Origin: Pseudomonadales bacterium
Lineage (GTDB): Bacteria; Pseudomonadota; Gammaproteobacteria; Pseudomonadales; Pseudohongiellaceae
Assembly (NCBI GenBank): GCA_022821865.1
Contig: JAJECW010000117.1
Location: 1-45,127, forward strand
Direction of reading: 5' to 3'
DNA length: 45,127 bases
In this document: positions 17,012 to 26,209 of the stretch, piece after piece
Layout: each line of letters opens with the position of its first letter
Numbering within the stretch: the first letter of the stretch is position 1
Translations under genes and position numbers: made by a program
The notes under the pieces: generated by a model
Databases searched by the model: none
What the model saw: only the letters and a program-made list of their open reading frames with translations
Told to the model about the DNA's origin: nothing

Positions 17012-17827
17012 TCAATCCGATTCCGGGAACGCAACCTCCCTTATCCAGTCGAGATGCAGCGAGATGCGCTCGTAGACGGCGATGGCGCCGTATTGGCCCT
17101 GGGTTTCCTCGGTGAAACGTTCGCCTTCGATTTCGCCGACTGCGACGCCGGCGAGGCGGTAGGCGCCGGGATTGCCGAGCAGTGCCGGGCCGCCGCTGTC
17201 CCACAAGCCGGGGGTGCCTTCCATGGGCAACGCGTTGGAATCCGGCAGGCGGGGGTCGTCGAAGCGCATTTGCAGACGTTCGCCGGCTGCCTCGATGCGA
17301 TTGACCGCCATGCGGATTCTGCCGTCGGAGAATTCGCGGCCCGTGGTTCCCCAGCCGGAAAAACCCCAGCCCACCAGGGTCGCGATCTGTTCGGATTCAT
17401 TGCTGCCGGTTTGTAGCGGAATCATTGGTCCGGGCCTTGCCTCGGCAAAGCGCAGCAGGGCGAGGTCGGTGCTTGCGGTGAGCCTGGCGTCGTAATCCGG
17501 GTGCAGGGTGACGGATTCTATGCGCCGATCCCGTCTGGCGACCCGGACCGGGAAATTTTCGCCATCATCCAGGGTTTGCAGCAGCGCGGTCTCGTGAGCG
17601 CAATGCGCTGCGGTAATCGCCCAGCGGGGATGGATCATCGTCGCCGCGCAAATACGGTGGCCGCCCCGCTGTTCGAGGTAGAACACCGCCGGGAAGTCGC
17701 TGCCGCGGACTTCATGATCGCGGGAATTGACATCGTGGCGGATGATGATGGCGCTTGTGTCCGGCAGCCAGGCGAACATGGCAAGGCAGGCGGCAAGCCA
17801 GACCGGTTTTTGCCGCGCTCCGCTCAT
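17012..17827 (-). CDS. Secreted trypsin-like (S1) serine protease
   Basis: 271 residues. Signal peptide of ~26 residues (KPVWLAACLAMFAWLPDTSA). Catalytic triad: His in AITAAHCAH, Asp in STDLALLRF, Ser in LWDSGGPALLG. The usual GDSGGP is WDSGGP here, an uncommon change one residue before the conserved Asp. Expected in periplasm or outside the cell. Its start overlaps the stop of the small membrane protein (ATGA), so the two are translated together. Convergent with the broken PIN toxin. Confidence 0.88.
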   Translation of the reverse strand: MSGARQKPVWLAACLAMFAWLPDTSAIIIRHDVNSRDHEVRGSDFPAVFYLEQRGGHRICAATMIHPRWAITAAHCAHETALLQTLDDGENFPVRVARRDRRIESVTLHPDYDARLTASTDLALLRFAEARPGPMIPLQTGSNESEQIATLVGWGFSGWGTTGREFSDGRIRMAVNRIEAAGERLQMRFDDPRLPDSNALPMEGTPGLWDSGGPALLGNPGAYRLAGVAVGEIEGERFTEETQGQYGAIAVYERISLHLDWIREVAFPESD

Positions 17828-18051
17828 TCCTTGTCACCCGCGCCGTTTCGCCCACCCTGCTCGTGTGAAGTCCGCAACCGGCGCAATGGCCGCAGATTGG
17901 GCTGGTAGCGCGACTTGCGGCTCGCCATGCGGAAAATCCTGAGCATGCGGAACACCACCGCCATCAGGGCCAGCACCACAAAGGCCATGATGCTGATGGC
18001 GAGAAACTGCCCGTTGCTCCAGCCGCTGGCTTCGATCAGATCGTTGAGCAT
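17824..18051 (-). CDS. Small single-span membrane protein
   Basis: 75 residues: a short N-terminus, one transmembrane helix (FLAISIMAFVVLALMAVVFRML, ~16-38) and a strongly basic C-terminal tail with many Arg/Lys, predicted to face the cytoplasm. Not a family I recognise. Upstream of and translationally coupled to the S1 protease, so the two may work together, for example as an anchor or partner of the protease. Confidence 0.65.
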   Translation of the reverse strand: MLNDLIEASGWSNGQFLAISIMAFVVLALMAVVFRMLRIFRMASRKSRYQPNLRPLRRLRTSHEQGGRNGAGDKE

Positions 18052-18123
18052 GCTTGTCTTGCGAAATGGGTGGGGAGTTCCGGATTATGGACTTTGGCGA
18101 AGGACTTTGCCAAACATCCTCTC

Positions 18124-18207
18124 GTCATTCTGCGCGAAGTCGCAGAATCTCTGTGGGAAGCCACTGCATGAGATTCTGCGACTGCGCTTCGCTCCGCGCA
18201 GAATGAC
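18124..18207. repeat. Palindromic repeat, full form
   Basis: Outer arms GTCATTCTGCGCG (18124-18136) and its complement (18195-18207) are perfect over 13 bp. Inner arms AGTCGCAGAATCTC (18138-18151) and complement (18170-18183) are perfect over 14 bp. The 18-nt loop resembles that of the 3472-3525 copy. It lies between the amylase stop (18232) and the small membrane protein's start (18051), all on the minus strand, and could end the GH13 transcript. Confidence 0.9.
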
Positions 18208-18231
18208 AGGGAGGGGGCGCAGGGTGGCGGT

Positions 18232-20085
18232 TTAGTCGATTTCCAGCACCAGGGCGGTGCGGGGGGTCAGGTTGATGGGGGAGGTGAGGTCGTGGGTTGC
18301 GCCGCGGATGATGTCCACGCCGCTGCGGGCATCGCCGAGGACTTCCTCGAATCGCGCGGTATCGAGGGCGTAGACATCCTCGTTCTTGTTGAGCACGACC
18401 ATGACGCGCTCATCATTCAAATAGCGGAAATACACGTATACGCCGTCCTTGGGCAGAAAGTGGGTGAGTTCGCCCTGATGCACCGGCGCGGAGGTCTTGC
18501 GCCAGTTGAACAGCGTGCGGACCAGCGCTTGCGCCTGCAATTGCCGCTCGGTCAACCCCGCGCCGGATACGGCATCGGCGGCGTCTCCCATCCAGCCGCC
18601 GGGAAAGTCGCTGCGGATGACGCCATGGTCACCGCTGCTGGGGGTGAGGATTTCGGTGCCATAGTAGACCTGCGGAGCGCCGCGCATGGTCGCCAGGTAA
18701 GTCATCGCCAATTCGAACAGGCCGTAGTCCTCGCCGAGCTGCGACCAGATTCGCATCATGTCGTGGTTGTCGCCGAAGATCACGAGGCCGCCCGGGTCGG
18801 GATACAACACGTCGTTGACCAGCATCGAATAAAGCGTATTCAGCCCCCCGGAAAACGATTCTTCGGCGACCAGCGACGGGGCGAGCACCGAGTTCAGGGG
18901 AAAATCCATCACGCTCGGCAACCAGGACTGGTAGCCGTCATGCTTGTAGGCGCCGCCCTGCCAATACGCGACGATCAGGGGATTTTCGGTCCATTCCTCG
19001 CCGACCACGTTGAAATCGGGAAATTCTTCCATCACCCGCCGCGTCCATTCCGCCATGAACTCGCCGCCGGAATACGGATAGGTGTCCATGCGCACTCCCG
19101 CCAGGCCCAGGTATTCGATCCACCAGATGGCGTTCTGGATGAGATACTCGGCCATGAGTGGATTGTCCTGGTTCAGATCGGGCATGTCGGGCACGAACCA
19201 GCCGTCGAAGAACTCGCGGCGGTCGATTTCGGCGCCGTATGGGTCGAGGCTGAGGGTCTTGGCATGGGTGGTTTCCACATAGCCGTCCCACCGGTGAACC
19301 CAGTCGTCCATGGGCGGGTCGGCCATCCACCAGTGATGCAGCCCGCTGTGATTGACGATCATGTCCATGATCAGGCCCACGCCCTTTTCGCGCCCGACGC
19401 GGGCCAGTTCCGCCAGGTCTTCATTGCTGCCCATGCGCGGGTCGACGCGGTAGAAGTCCGTGGTGGCGTAGCCGTGGTAGGAATAGGCTGGCATGGCGTT
19501 CTCAAGCACGGGATTCAACCAGACCGCGGTGAAGCCGAGCCCGGCGATGTAGTCGAGCCGGTCGATGATGCCCCTGAGGTCGCCGCCATGCCGCGCGCCG
19601 GGCTGATTGCGGTCCACGACATCGCCAAGACCGTCGATCCCGTCGTTGCCCGGGTCGCCGTTGGCGAAGCGGTCCGGAGTGATCAGATAGATGGCGTCGG
19701 CCGGGGAAAATCCGCGGGTATGCTCCGGGTCCGGATTGCGCGCGTCCAGCCGGTAGCGATGCGTGATGCTCTCGCCGTCGCCGGTGAACTCGATATCAAA
19801 ATCTCCGGGTTCGGCATCGTCGCCGATTCGCAGGCGCAGGAACAGGTAGTTCGGGTTTGCCGTGGCGAGCGTATCGAGCACCGTGACCCCCGGGTAGTCC
19901 ACAGTCGGGCGGAAAGCGCCGATGCCATCGCCGTACACCAGCAGTTGCACATCGGATTGATGGAATCCGATCCACCAGTTGGGTGGTTCTACCCGCTCGA
20001 TTTCAGCGGCGAAGCCGGGCGAATGCAGCCATCCGGCGCAGATGGCCAATGCGAACAACAAGCGGCGGCGGGTAAACCTGATCAT
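18232..20085 (-). CDS. GH13 alpha-amylase family enzyme (neopullulanase/cyclomaltodextrinase-like)
   Basis: 617 residues with a signal peptide (RRRLLFALAICAGWLHSPGFAAE). Residues ~27-120 are the N-terminal beta-sandwich of cyclomaltodextrinases. The (beta/alpha)8 domain shows DMIVNHSG (region I), GVRMDTYPYS with nucleophile Asp (II), VVGEEW with acid/base Glu (III) and FGDNHDMMR (IV). Expected periplasmic or surface hydrolysis of alpha-1,4-glucans or cyclodextrins. Same strand and order as the upstream serine hydrolase and TonB receptor, matching a starch/maltodextrin uptake locus. Its 3' end is followed by a palindromic repeat. Confidence 0.94.
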   Translation of the reverse strand: MIRFTRRRLLFALAICAGWLHSPGFAAEIERVEPPNWWIGFHQSDVQLLVYGDGIGAFRPTVDYPGVTVLDTLATANPNYLFLRLRIGDDAEPGDFDIEFTGDGESITHRYRLDARNPDPEHTRGFSPADAIYLITPDRFANGDPGNDGIDGLGDVVDRNQPGARHGGDLRGIIDRLDYIAGLGFTAVWLNPVLENAMPAYSYHGYATTDFYRVDPRMGSNEDLAELARVGREKGVGLIMDMIVNHSGLHHWWMADPPMDDWVHRWDGYVETTHAKTLSLDPYGAEIDRREFFDGWFVPDMPDLNQDNPLMAEYLIQNAIWWIEYLGLAGVRMDTYPYSGGEFMAEWTRRVMEEFPDFNVVGEEWTENPLIVAYWQGGAYKHDGYQSWLPSVMDFPLNSVLAPSLVAEESFSGGLNTLYSMLVNDVLYPDPGGLVIFGDNHDMMRIWSQLGEDYGLFELAMTYLATMRGAPQVYYGTEILTPSSGDHGVIRSDFPGGWMGDAADAVSGAGLTERQLQAQALVRTLFNWRKTSAPVHQGELTHFLPKDGVYVYFRYLNDERVMVVLNKNEDVYALDTARFEEVLGDARSGVDIIRGATHDLTSPINLTPRTALVLEID

Positions 20086-20159
20086 TGCGCCTGACCCTCC
20101 AATTGAAACTTGCGCGGGTTGCGGGTTCCTGAAAACAGACGGGGCCTGACTTCCCGCGC

Positions 20160-21458
20160 CTACCGGGATTCCGCCGCCCAGAATTGCCGGTAGAGTTCGC
20201 CGCGAAACGCCTCGTCCCTGCCGTAGCCATCTTCGTTGATCCAGAAAATCTGCGACATGACGATGCCGACGAATTCCCGTTTCGGATCGACCCAGAAGTG
20301 GGTTCCCTCGTATCCGCCGCCGACCCACAAGCCCTCTTCTCCCTGTTCGCGGGTCCTGGTCGGCTCGCCGGTCACCCACAGGTTGAAGCCGTTGTGGCCT
20401 TCGGGATTGTCGAGTTGCGTATGCGGGGCGTAGATATCCTCGACCGTCGCGGTCTCCAGAAATCTCGTACCGCTGAGCGTTCCGTGATTGAGCAGCATTC
20501 TCAGGAAATCCGCGTAGCCGTCGGCGGTGGCCACCATGCCCTCGCCGCCGAGATAAAGTTCGTGCTCCGGGTCGTAGTCGGGCACGTCCGGCCCGAAGAT
20601 ATCGAGTTCGCCGGGATACGCCGGTCGCAAGCTTCCGCCCTGGCCGCTGATTCTCGGCGGCAAATCGGCGTCCGGCGGCAGATCGTATTGCAATCCTTCG
20701 ATACCCAGCGGTCCGGTCAGGCGCTCTTCCACCAATTGCTTGAGACTTAAGCCCGTTGCGCGTTCGGCCACCATTCCCAGGATTGTGGTATTGGTCCCGT
20801 AGTAATAGGTGGTTCCCGGATGCTGGATCAGCGGCAGGTCCGCGAGGCGGGCGATAAATTCGCCGGAATCCGCCGCCGTTACCACGTTGCTGTCGGCGAG
20901 TGCGGAGTCGATGCACGGCATCCCCGTGGTGGCGTAATAGAAACCGGCTTCATGGTTGATCAGGTGCCGCACCGTCATCACGGTGTCCGCGGGGACGAGT
21001 TCAAACGGACAGGCCGGGTCCGCTTGCCCGAAATCGAGTTCAGCCAGACTCCTGCCATCGGAAGTGACCGCGACCCGCATGTCGGAAAGTTCCGGAATGT
21101 AGTTTGCGACTGGATCTTCCAGGCTGAGGACGCCGTCTTCCACCAGGTCGAGAACCACCGAGATGGTGACGATCTTGCTCATGGACCAGATTCGAATCCA
21201 CGACTGCCCGTCGATCTGCGCGTCCGGCAGCAGGTCCCGATTCACGACACTGTGCTCGTATGCGACATTGCCGTCGCGGTCTTCGAGCCGGGCGTAGAGG
21301 AAGGGGTAGTGGCCCTCTTCGACGAAGCGGTCGAGGACCGCGTCGAGGGCGTCCGGGTCGGGAACTTCGATTTGCGCCAGCGCAAAATGCGCCCAGAAAC
21401 ATAAAACAAAGGCGGGCGCCAATGAGCCCGCCTTCGTCAAGAGCGCCGATCCGATCAT
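20160..21458 (-). CDS. Serine hydrolase of the beta-lactamase/class C family
   Basis: 432 residues with a signal peptide ending near FALAQ. SxxK motif SMSK (Ser 92, Lys 95) and YYYGTNT in the place of the YxN motif, with GGGYEGTHFW as a possible third element. This family includes esterases and D-aminopeptidases as well as true beta-lactamases; context in a glucan operon favours a non-antibiotic esterase or unknown periplasmic role. Lies 11 bp after the TonB receptor gene and 74 bp before the GH13 gene. Confidence 0.88.
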   Translation of the reverse strand: MIGSALLTKAGSLAPAFVLCFWAHFALAQIEVPDPDALDAVLDRFVEEGHYPFLYARLEDRDGNVAYEHSVVNRDLLPDAQIDGQSWIRIWSMSKIVTISVVLDLVEDGVLSLEDPVANYIPELSDMRVAVTSDGRSLAELDFGQADPACPFELVPADTVMTVRHLINHEAGFYYATTGMPCIDSALADSNVVTAADSGEFIARLADLPLIQHPGTTYYYGTNTTILGMVAERATGLSLKQLVEERLTGPLGIEGLQYDLPPDADLPPRISGQGGSLRPAYPGELDIFGPDVPDYDPEHELYLGGEGMVATADGYADFLRMLLNHGTLSGTRFLETATVEDIYAPHTQLDNPEGHNGFNLWVTGEPTRTREQGEEGLWVGGGYEGTHFWVDPKREFVGIVMSQIFWINEDGYGRDEAFRGELYRQFWAAESR

Positions 21459-21469
21459 TGGCGCCGGCG

Positions 21470-24241
21470 CTAGAACCGGTACGACGCGCCGACGAAGTAG
21501 GTCGCGCCGTAGGACTGCCAGTCCTTGACCATCCGATGATCGTTGTTGAGGAATCCGACGAAAGGTTCGTCGGTCAGATTGGTGCCTTGCAGGTACAGCG
21601 TCAGGCCGTCCAACTGGTCGCCTTCGAAGCTGTAGCTGAGCTGGGCGTCAACCAGTTGTTCCTCGCTGATCGAGCGCAAGGTCCGGCCCGCGCCGAATCC
21701 CTGCACCTCGCCGAGGAAATCCGAGCGGTGATTGCCGCTTATCCGGGCCGAAAAACCGCCTCTTTCATAATAGAAAGTCAGGTTCATGACGGTATCGGAC
21801 AGACCCGGCAAGGGCGTCGACGGGTCGCCGGTGCCGCGCTCGATTTCGCTGTCGGTCCAGGAACCGTTGAATACCGCGCCAAATCCTTCCAGGGCCGGAT
21901 TCAGCGCTTCGCCGGCGACTTGCAGCGACAGTTCGTAGCCCGAGATGTTGCCGCCATCGCCGTTGGAAGGCCGGCTTACGATGCCCGTCGTCAGCGCCGG
22001 AGTGACGCCGCCGGTAGGAAATCCGGCAAAGTCAACGAGTCTGGGCTGCTCGTAGATGTAGGTTGTGAGATCCTTGTAGAAAGTCGCGAGCGCGAAGTAG
22101 CCCGTGGCGTCGGGGAAATACAATTCATAGGACAAGTCGATCGAATCCGCCATCCAGGGCCGCAGATCCGGGCTGCCGCCGCTGCCGCCCCAGGGCGCCT
22201 GGTTGATATCCGTGGAATCGGCCAGGCTGGCGTTGAAATTTACTTCCCGGCCGGCGCGCATCTCGTCCATCCGCGCCCGGGCGAGAGTGCGCGCGATGCC
22301 CAGACGGATGTATTGCGCGTCGGCGATCTCGAAATTCAGGTTCAGGCTCGGCAGGTATTCGGTGTAGTCGGCGCCTCCGGTGACCGTTTGCAAGGTGGTC
22401 GCTTCCGCTGCGCTCGAAGGCGGCGGCCAGCCGCCGTTGGCGGCGCTCGACCCCGACGAACTCTGGTCGGTGCGCACTGCCTGCACGCCGAAATTGCCTG
22501 TCACCGGCACATCGCCGAGCGAGGATTCGATATTGAACTTGACGTAGGCGACGGTCACGTCTTCGTCCACCGTCCAGTCGTTGGAAAGCACGCCGCCGCC
22601 GAAGTGATCCGCGCGGTAGTAGATTCCGCTGTCGTACAAGGCGACCGGATCGAAAGTGGCGATGGTCGCCAGGCCGAAGGGAACGGTGACCGCGCCGGTG
22701 GGCGTGAAATCCTGCGTGAGTTCGCCGCTCGTCAGCCCGAGGAAGCCCTGGTTGCTGGCGTTTCTCGATTTGCTGCGGCTATCGAACTGCACGCCGAAAT
22801 CGACGCTGCTGATTGCGCCGCCGAGATAGCGCTCGGCGCTGAGCTTGATCTGGGTCAACTCGTCTTCGATCGACGGTCGGTTGTCGTAACCCACCTGGCC
22901 GCCGGGAATGGCGGGGTTGCCCCAACCCATCGGGCTGGTCAGCACCGTCGCGCCCGGCGAGAGGACATCGGCCGAGGACGTGAAGCGCGGCGCATGATTG
23001 CCGATGACGAATCCGATCGTGTCCGTCGCGCCCTGGCCGCTGGGGCCGGTTCCCGTGTTGAGTGAGAGGATGACGTCCTGGCGGTCGACGGCGGAATGGC
23101 TGATGTCGGCGGTTACGTCCCAGTCGTCGTTGACATCGAACTCGAGGTTCCAGCCGGCGGCCCACAGATCCGCGTCGCGCGATTCGAGATTGTTGCTGAT
23201 GACCGCCTTGGCGCTATTGAACGTGCCGCTGGTTATCAGCCCGTTGTTGACCTGTTCGTTTGCCAGATTAACCCCGGTGTTCCAGGAGAACCAGGCAGGA
23301 TAGAGGGGCAACTCGTATTGCCTGGACAGCGAGGATTCCTCGAAGCTCGACCGGTAGACGTCGATCGTGGAAGTGACGCGCTCGTTGGGCTGAAATTCGA
23401 GTACGGCCATGAAGCTGTCGCGGGTCAGCTCGCCGGACTGCGCCTTCGGATTGATGCCGGTTATCCCCTGGGCGCCGTTGTAATCGTTGTAATCCCAGAT
23501 GTCGATCACTTCGCGCTGGCTGGGAGAGCCGATATGGGAAAAGCCCAGCGCCACGCCGACGGTGCCGTCGGCGTTCTGGTCGATATACGAGCCGGTGTAC
23601 CGCCAGCCGGCGTCGTCAAGTTCGGGATTGAGCGCGCCGTACTCGTTCATCTCGTAGCGGGCATTGACCACGACGACGCGCTCGTCGTAATCCAGCGGGC
23701 TTACGGTGCGCATGTCCACCGTGCCGGCGAGTCCCTGCCCGGTCAGCGAAGCGTCCGGCGTCTTGTAGACGACGACGCCTTGCAGCAGTTCGGAGGGGTA
23801 CTGGTCGAATTCGACGCCGCGATTGTCGCCGGCGCTGACCTGCTGGCGCCCGTTCAGCAAGGCGGTGGAGAAATCAGGCGCCAGGCCGCGGATGCTGATC
23901 ACCTGCTGGCGGCCGTTGAGGCGCTGGCCGGCGAGTCCCGTCAGCCGCGTCAGGGCTTCGGCGATGCTGTTGTCGGGCAGCTTGCCGATATCCTCGGCGG
24001 ATATCGCTTCCACGATCAACTCCGAATTCCGTTTCGTCGCCATGGAATTCAGCAGGCTCTGGCGGAAACCGGTAACGACGATTTGCTCGATCGTCGCGCC
24101 TTCCTGGGCCACGGCCGTCCCGGCGAGCGGAGCCAGCGCCGCGGCGACGGCCAGGGAAAGCGGCTTCAGATTCTTTGAAAAATCGCCTTTCCGGCGAAAA
24201 TTTGTTCCTCGCGGCTCACTTATTGAAACGCTTCGCGTCAT
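21470..24241 (-). CDS. TonB-dependent receptor, sugar-uptake subfamily
   Basis: 923 residues. Signal peptide after a long basic leader (FSKNLKPLSLAVAAALAPLAGTAVAQ). TonB-box-like IEQIVVTG, then the plug: SISAEDIGKLPDNSIAEALTRLTGLAGQR, ISIRGLAPDFSTALLNGR, VVYKTPDASLTGQGLAGTVDMRT. This large plug-plus-barrel type is common in proteobacterial carbohydrate loci. The barrel ends with YFVGASYRF, a normal C-terminal aromatic. Promoter-proximal gene of the receptor-hydrolase-GH13 run, with GAGAGG as ribosome site and a 16-bp near-palindrome upstream. Probably imports maltodextrins for the GH13 enzyme. Confidence 0.95.
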   Translation of the reverse strand: MTRSVSISEPRGTNFRRKGDFSKNLKPLSLAVAAALAPLAGTAVAQEGATIEQIVVTGFRQSLLNSMATKRNSELIVEAISAEDIGKLPDNSIAEALTRLTGLAGQRLNGRQQVISIRGLAPDFSTALLNGRQQVSAGDNRGVEFDQYPSELLQGVVVYKTPDASLTGQGLAGTVDMRTVSPLDYDERVVVVNARYEMNEYGALNPELDDAGWRYTGSYIDQNADGTVGVALGFSHIGSPSQREVIDIWDYNDYNGAQGITGINPKAQSGELTRDSFMAVLEFQPNERVTSTIDVYRSSFEESSLSRQYELPLYPAWFSWNTGVNLANEQVNNGLITSGTFNSAKAVISNNLESRDADLWAAGWNLEFDVNDDWDVTADISHSAVDRQDVILSLNTGTGPSGQGATDTIGFVIGNHAPRFTSSADVLSPGATVLTSPMGWGNPAIPGGQVGYDNRPSIEDELTQIKLSAERYLGGAISSVDFGVQFDSRSKSRNASNQGFLGLTSGELTQDFTPTGAVTVPFGLATIATFDPVALYDSGIYYRADHFGGGVLSNDWTVDEDVTVAYVKFNIESSLGDVPVTGNFGVQAVRTDQSSSGSSAANGGWPPPSSAAEATTLQTVTGGADYTEYLPSLNLNFEIADAQYIRLGIARTLARARMDEMRAGREVNFNASLADSTDINQAPWGGSGGSPDLRPWMADSIDLSYELYFPDATGYFALATFYKDLTTYIYEQPRLVDFAGFPTGGVTPALTTGIVSRPSNGDGGNISGYELSLQVAGEALNPALEGFGAVFNGSWTDSEIERGTGDPSTPLPGLSDTVMNLTFYYERGGFSARISGNHRSDFLGEVQGFGAGRTLRSISEEQLVDAQLSYSFEGDQLDGLTLYLQGTNLTDEPFVGFLNNDHRMVKDWQSYGATYFVGASYRF

Positions 24242-24329
24242 GGTATTCCTCTCAGTTTCACCGATCCGGCGATGTCTGGAATTCAGCTATCCTGAACTTA
24301 TAGGCTTATGCGCCCGGTTTAGCAATAAA

Positions 24330-24345
24330 ATGCATACGTATTCAT
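24330..24345. promoter_or_regulatory. Candidate LacI-type operator upstream of TonB receptor
   Basis: ATGCATACGTATTCAT is a near-palindrome (14 of 16 positions symmetric) centred on ACGT, about 90 bp upstream of the receptor start and in the short gap after the sulfatase. LacI-family sugar repressors commonly bind such 14-16 bp palindromes with a central CG. No second copy was seen ahead of the halogenase operon. Confidence 0.45.
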
Positions 24346-24356
24346 ATCGGAGCGGC

Positions 24357-26075
24357 TCAAAGCCCTCCGTCCTGCTCAGAAATCATGCGGCGAAAAAACG
24401 CCTCTTCGCCGATCGTCTCGTACGCCCGGCGCAATAGCTCGCGCCGCTCGTCGAAGCTCATTTCCTGGCCTTGCTGTTCCGGCGTCCATCGCAGCAGTCC
24501 GTCCCCGAAAACCACGCCGAAATAGGGCGCATAGCGAAATTCTTCCGCTCTGCCGAGCATGCGCGGATCCTGCCGCGATTCGAGATAGGAAAACAGCCGG
24601 TCGCCGAGGCTGTCCAGCAATTCCGCGTGGCTTCCGTCCGCGGCGAGATTGCGCATCTGCCAGGCGTCGGCGCGAACGTCGTACAGTTCGAACTCGCTTC
24701 TCGGCCCGAAACTCAGCGCATGCAAGGCAGGGTATTCCCCGGCGTTTTCTTCCATGAACGATTTCGCCGGGCCACCGTCCACGTCGAGCGGAATCGCGTC
24801 CGGCCTCGCGTTCCAGATCAGCAGATGATCGTGCGTCCTGATTGCCCGCGACGGAAAGGACATTCCGCCCGAATCCGGATAAAACCCGTGCCGCTCGCGG
24901 TACATGTAAACCGCTTCCCGCGCCGCCTGGCCGGGCGTGCCGGGGATCAGCAGGGGCGCCAGGCTCTGTCCGCTCATTTCCGCTTGCGCTTCCACGCCGG
25001 CGAACTCCAGGAAAGTAGGCGCGATGTCCGTCAGGCTGACCAGGTTTTCGATCCTGCGGCCGCCGGCGATGTTGTCGCCCCACCAGAACAGCAACGGCAT
25101 TCTCGTGCCGTAGTCGTAAAGAGTCGCCTTGGCCCGCGGGAAGGGCATGCCGTTGTCCGAGGTGAATACGACGATGGTATCGTCCTGCAGCCCGCGCCGG
25201 TCCAGCGCTTCCATCACCCGGCCCACCTGGGCGTCGATGTATTCGATTTCGGCGTAATATTCCGCGATGTCGTCGCGTACTTCGCCGGCGTCGGGCATGA
25301 ACGGCGGTACCGTTACGGCGGCGGAATCTATGCCGAGCGCAGCCGCCACGCCCTCGGTATAGCCGCGATGCGGCTCGAAAGTTCCCATCCAGAACGAAAA
25401 CGGCCGGGTCTCGTCGGCGGCGTCCAGGAATGCCTCGAAATTCGCCGCGTAATCGATATCCGACATCTGCAATTCTTCGAACCGGTCGCCGTAAGGCCGG
25501 CTTCGAATCCCGTTCCAGGGCCGGCCTGCCGGATTCACGTCCCTGTCGATCAGGAATCCGGGCGCCCAGCCCTTTCCCGTAGCGCCGACCCGGTAGCCGT
25601 GTTGCGCCAGGATTTCGGTCCAGGTCGCGAACCGGGCCGGCAGATAGCCCCAGAGCGTTGCCCCCTCTTCCAGTTCGAAACCGTTCCTGCCGGTGAGAAT
25701 GGACGCCCTGGAAGGAGTGCAGGAAGGCGTGCTGACAAATGCGTTTTCGAAAACGACGCCTTCACGCGCCAGCCGGTCGAGATTGGGCGTGCGCACCTCG
25801 TCACTACCATAGGCGCCCAGGTGCGCCCAACTCAGGTCATCGGCGATGATGAACACGATGTTCGGCGGTGCTGTCGTGTTTGTGGCCGGTTCCTGCGGCA
25901 CCGGCGAACATCCGCCGGACAAGAGCGCATGCAGCGGCAGCAACAGGGCAAACCAAGCTGGATTCCATCCCTTCGCCGCTGGCAGGGGAAACCTAACGGA
26001 TGATCGGCACTGCGCCAAAGCCGAGACTCTACCCCTCAGTCTTGTTACGAAGTCCGGTTGAGAATTTTTCAACAA
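24357..26075 (-). CDS. Type I sulfatase lipoprotein, start uncertain
   Basis: Up to 572 residues. The formylglycine motif CTPSRASILTGR is intact (Cys to be converted) after the metal-binding NIVFIIADDLSWAHLG; TSDNGMPF later supplies further metal ligands. A lipobox-like LLSGGC precedes the mature protein, so periplasmic and membrane-anchored. There is no in-frame ATG before the lipobox; the frame opens at a TTG at 26075 and gives an unusually long, Arg-rich leader. The native 5' end may have been lost where the island begins. Substrate: probably a sulfated sugar of the adjacent locus; the exact bond is unknown. Confidence 0.88.
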   Translation of the reverse strand: MLKNSQPDFVTRLRGRVSALAQCRSSVRFPLPAAKGWNPAWFALLLPLHALLSGGCSPVPQEPATNTTAPPNIVFIIADDLSWAHLGAYGSDEVRTPNLDRLAREGVVFENAFVSTPSCTPSRASILTGRNGFELEEGATLWGYLPARFATWTEILAQHGYRVGATGKGWAPGFLIDRDVNPAGRPWNGIRSRPYGDRFEELQMSDIDYAANFEAFLDAADETRPFSFWMGTFEPHRGYTEGVAAALGIDSAAVTVPPFMPDAGEVRDDIAEYYAEIEYIDAQVGRVMEALDRRGLQDDTIVVFTSDNGMPFPRAKATLYDYGTRMPLLFWWGDNIAGGRRIENLVSLTDIAPTFLEFAGVEAQAEMSGQSLAPLLIPGTPGQAAREAVYMYRERHGFYPDSGGMSFPSRAIRTHDHLLIWNARPDAIPLDVDGGPAKSFMEENAGEYPALHALSFGPRSEFELYDVRADAWQMRNLAADGSHAELLDSLGDRLFSYLESRQDPRMLGRAEEFRYAPYFGVVFGDGLLRWTPEQQGQEMSFDERRELLRRAYETIGEEAFFRRMISEQDGGL

Positions 26076-26209
26076 AGCCTTTCCCGAATTCTTTAGTATG
26101 GGCGGGGCATTTCATCGTGAGTGGGAGAAGATTTTCATGTGGCGACCTTCCTGCACCTGCGTAAGGATGCATGATAACCTTCTGAAAACAAAACTTGGCA
26201 TACGGACCC

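Noticed and set aside
20086..20159. GCGCGGG and CCCGCGC considered as a terminator between the serine hydrolase and GH13 genes.
   Set aside because: The loop is over 30 nt and there is no T tract; co-transcription is more likely.
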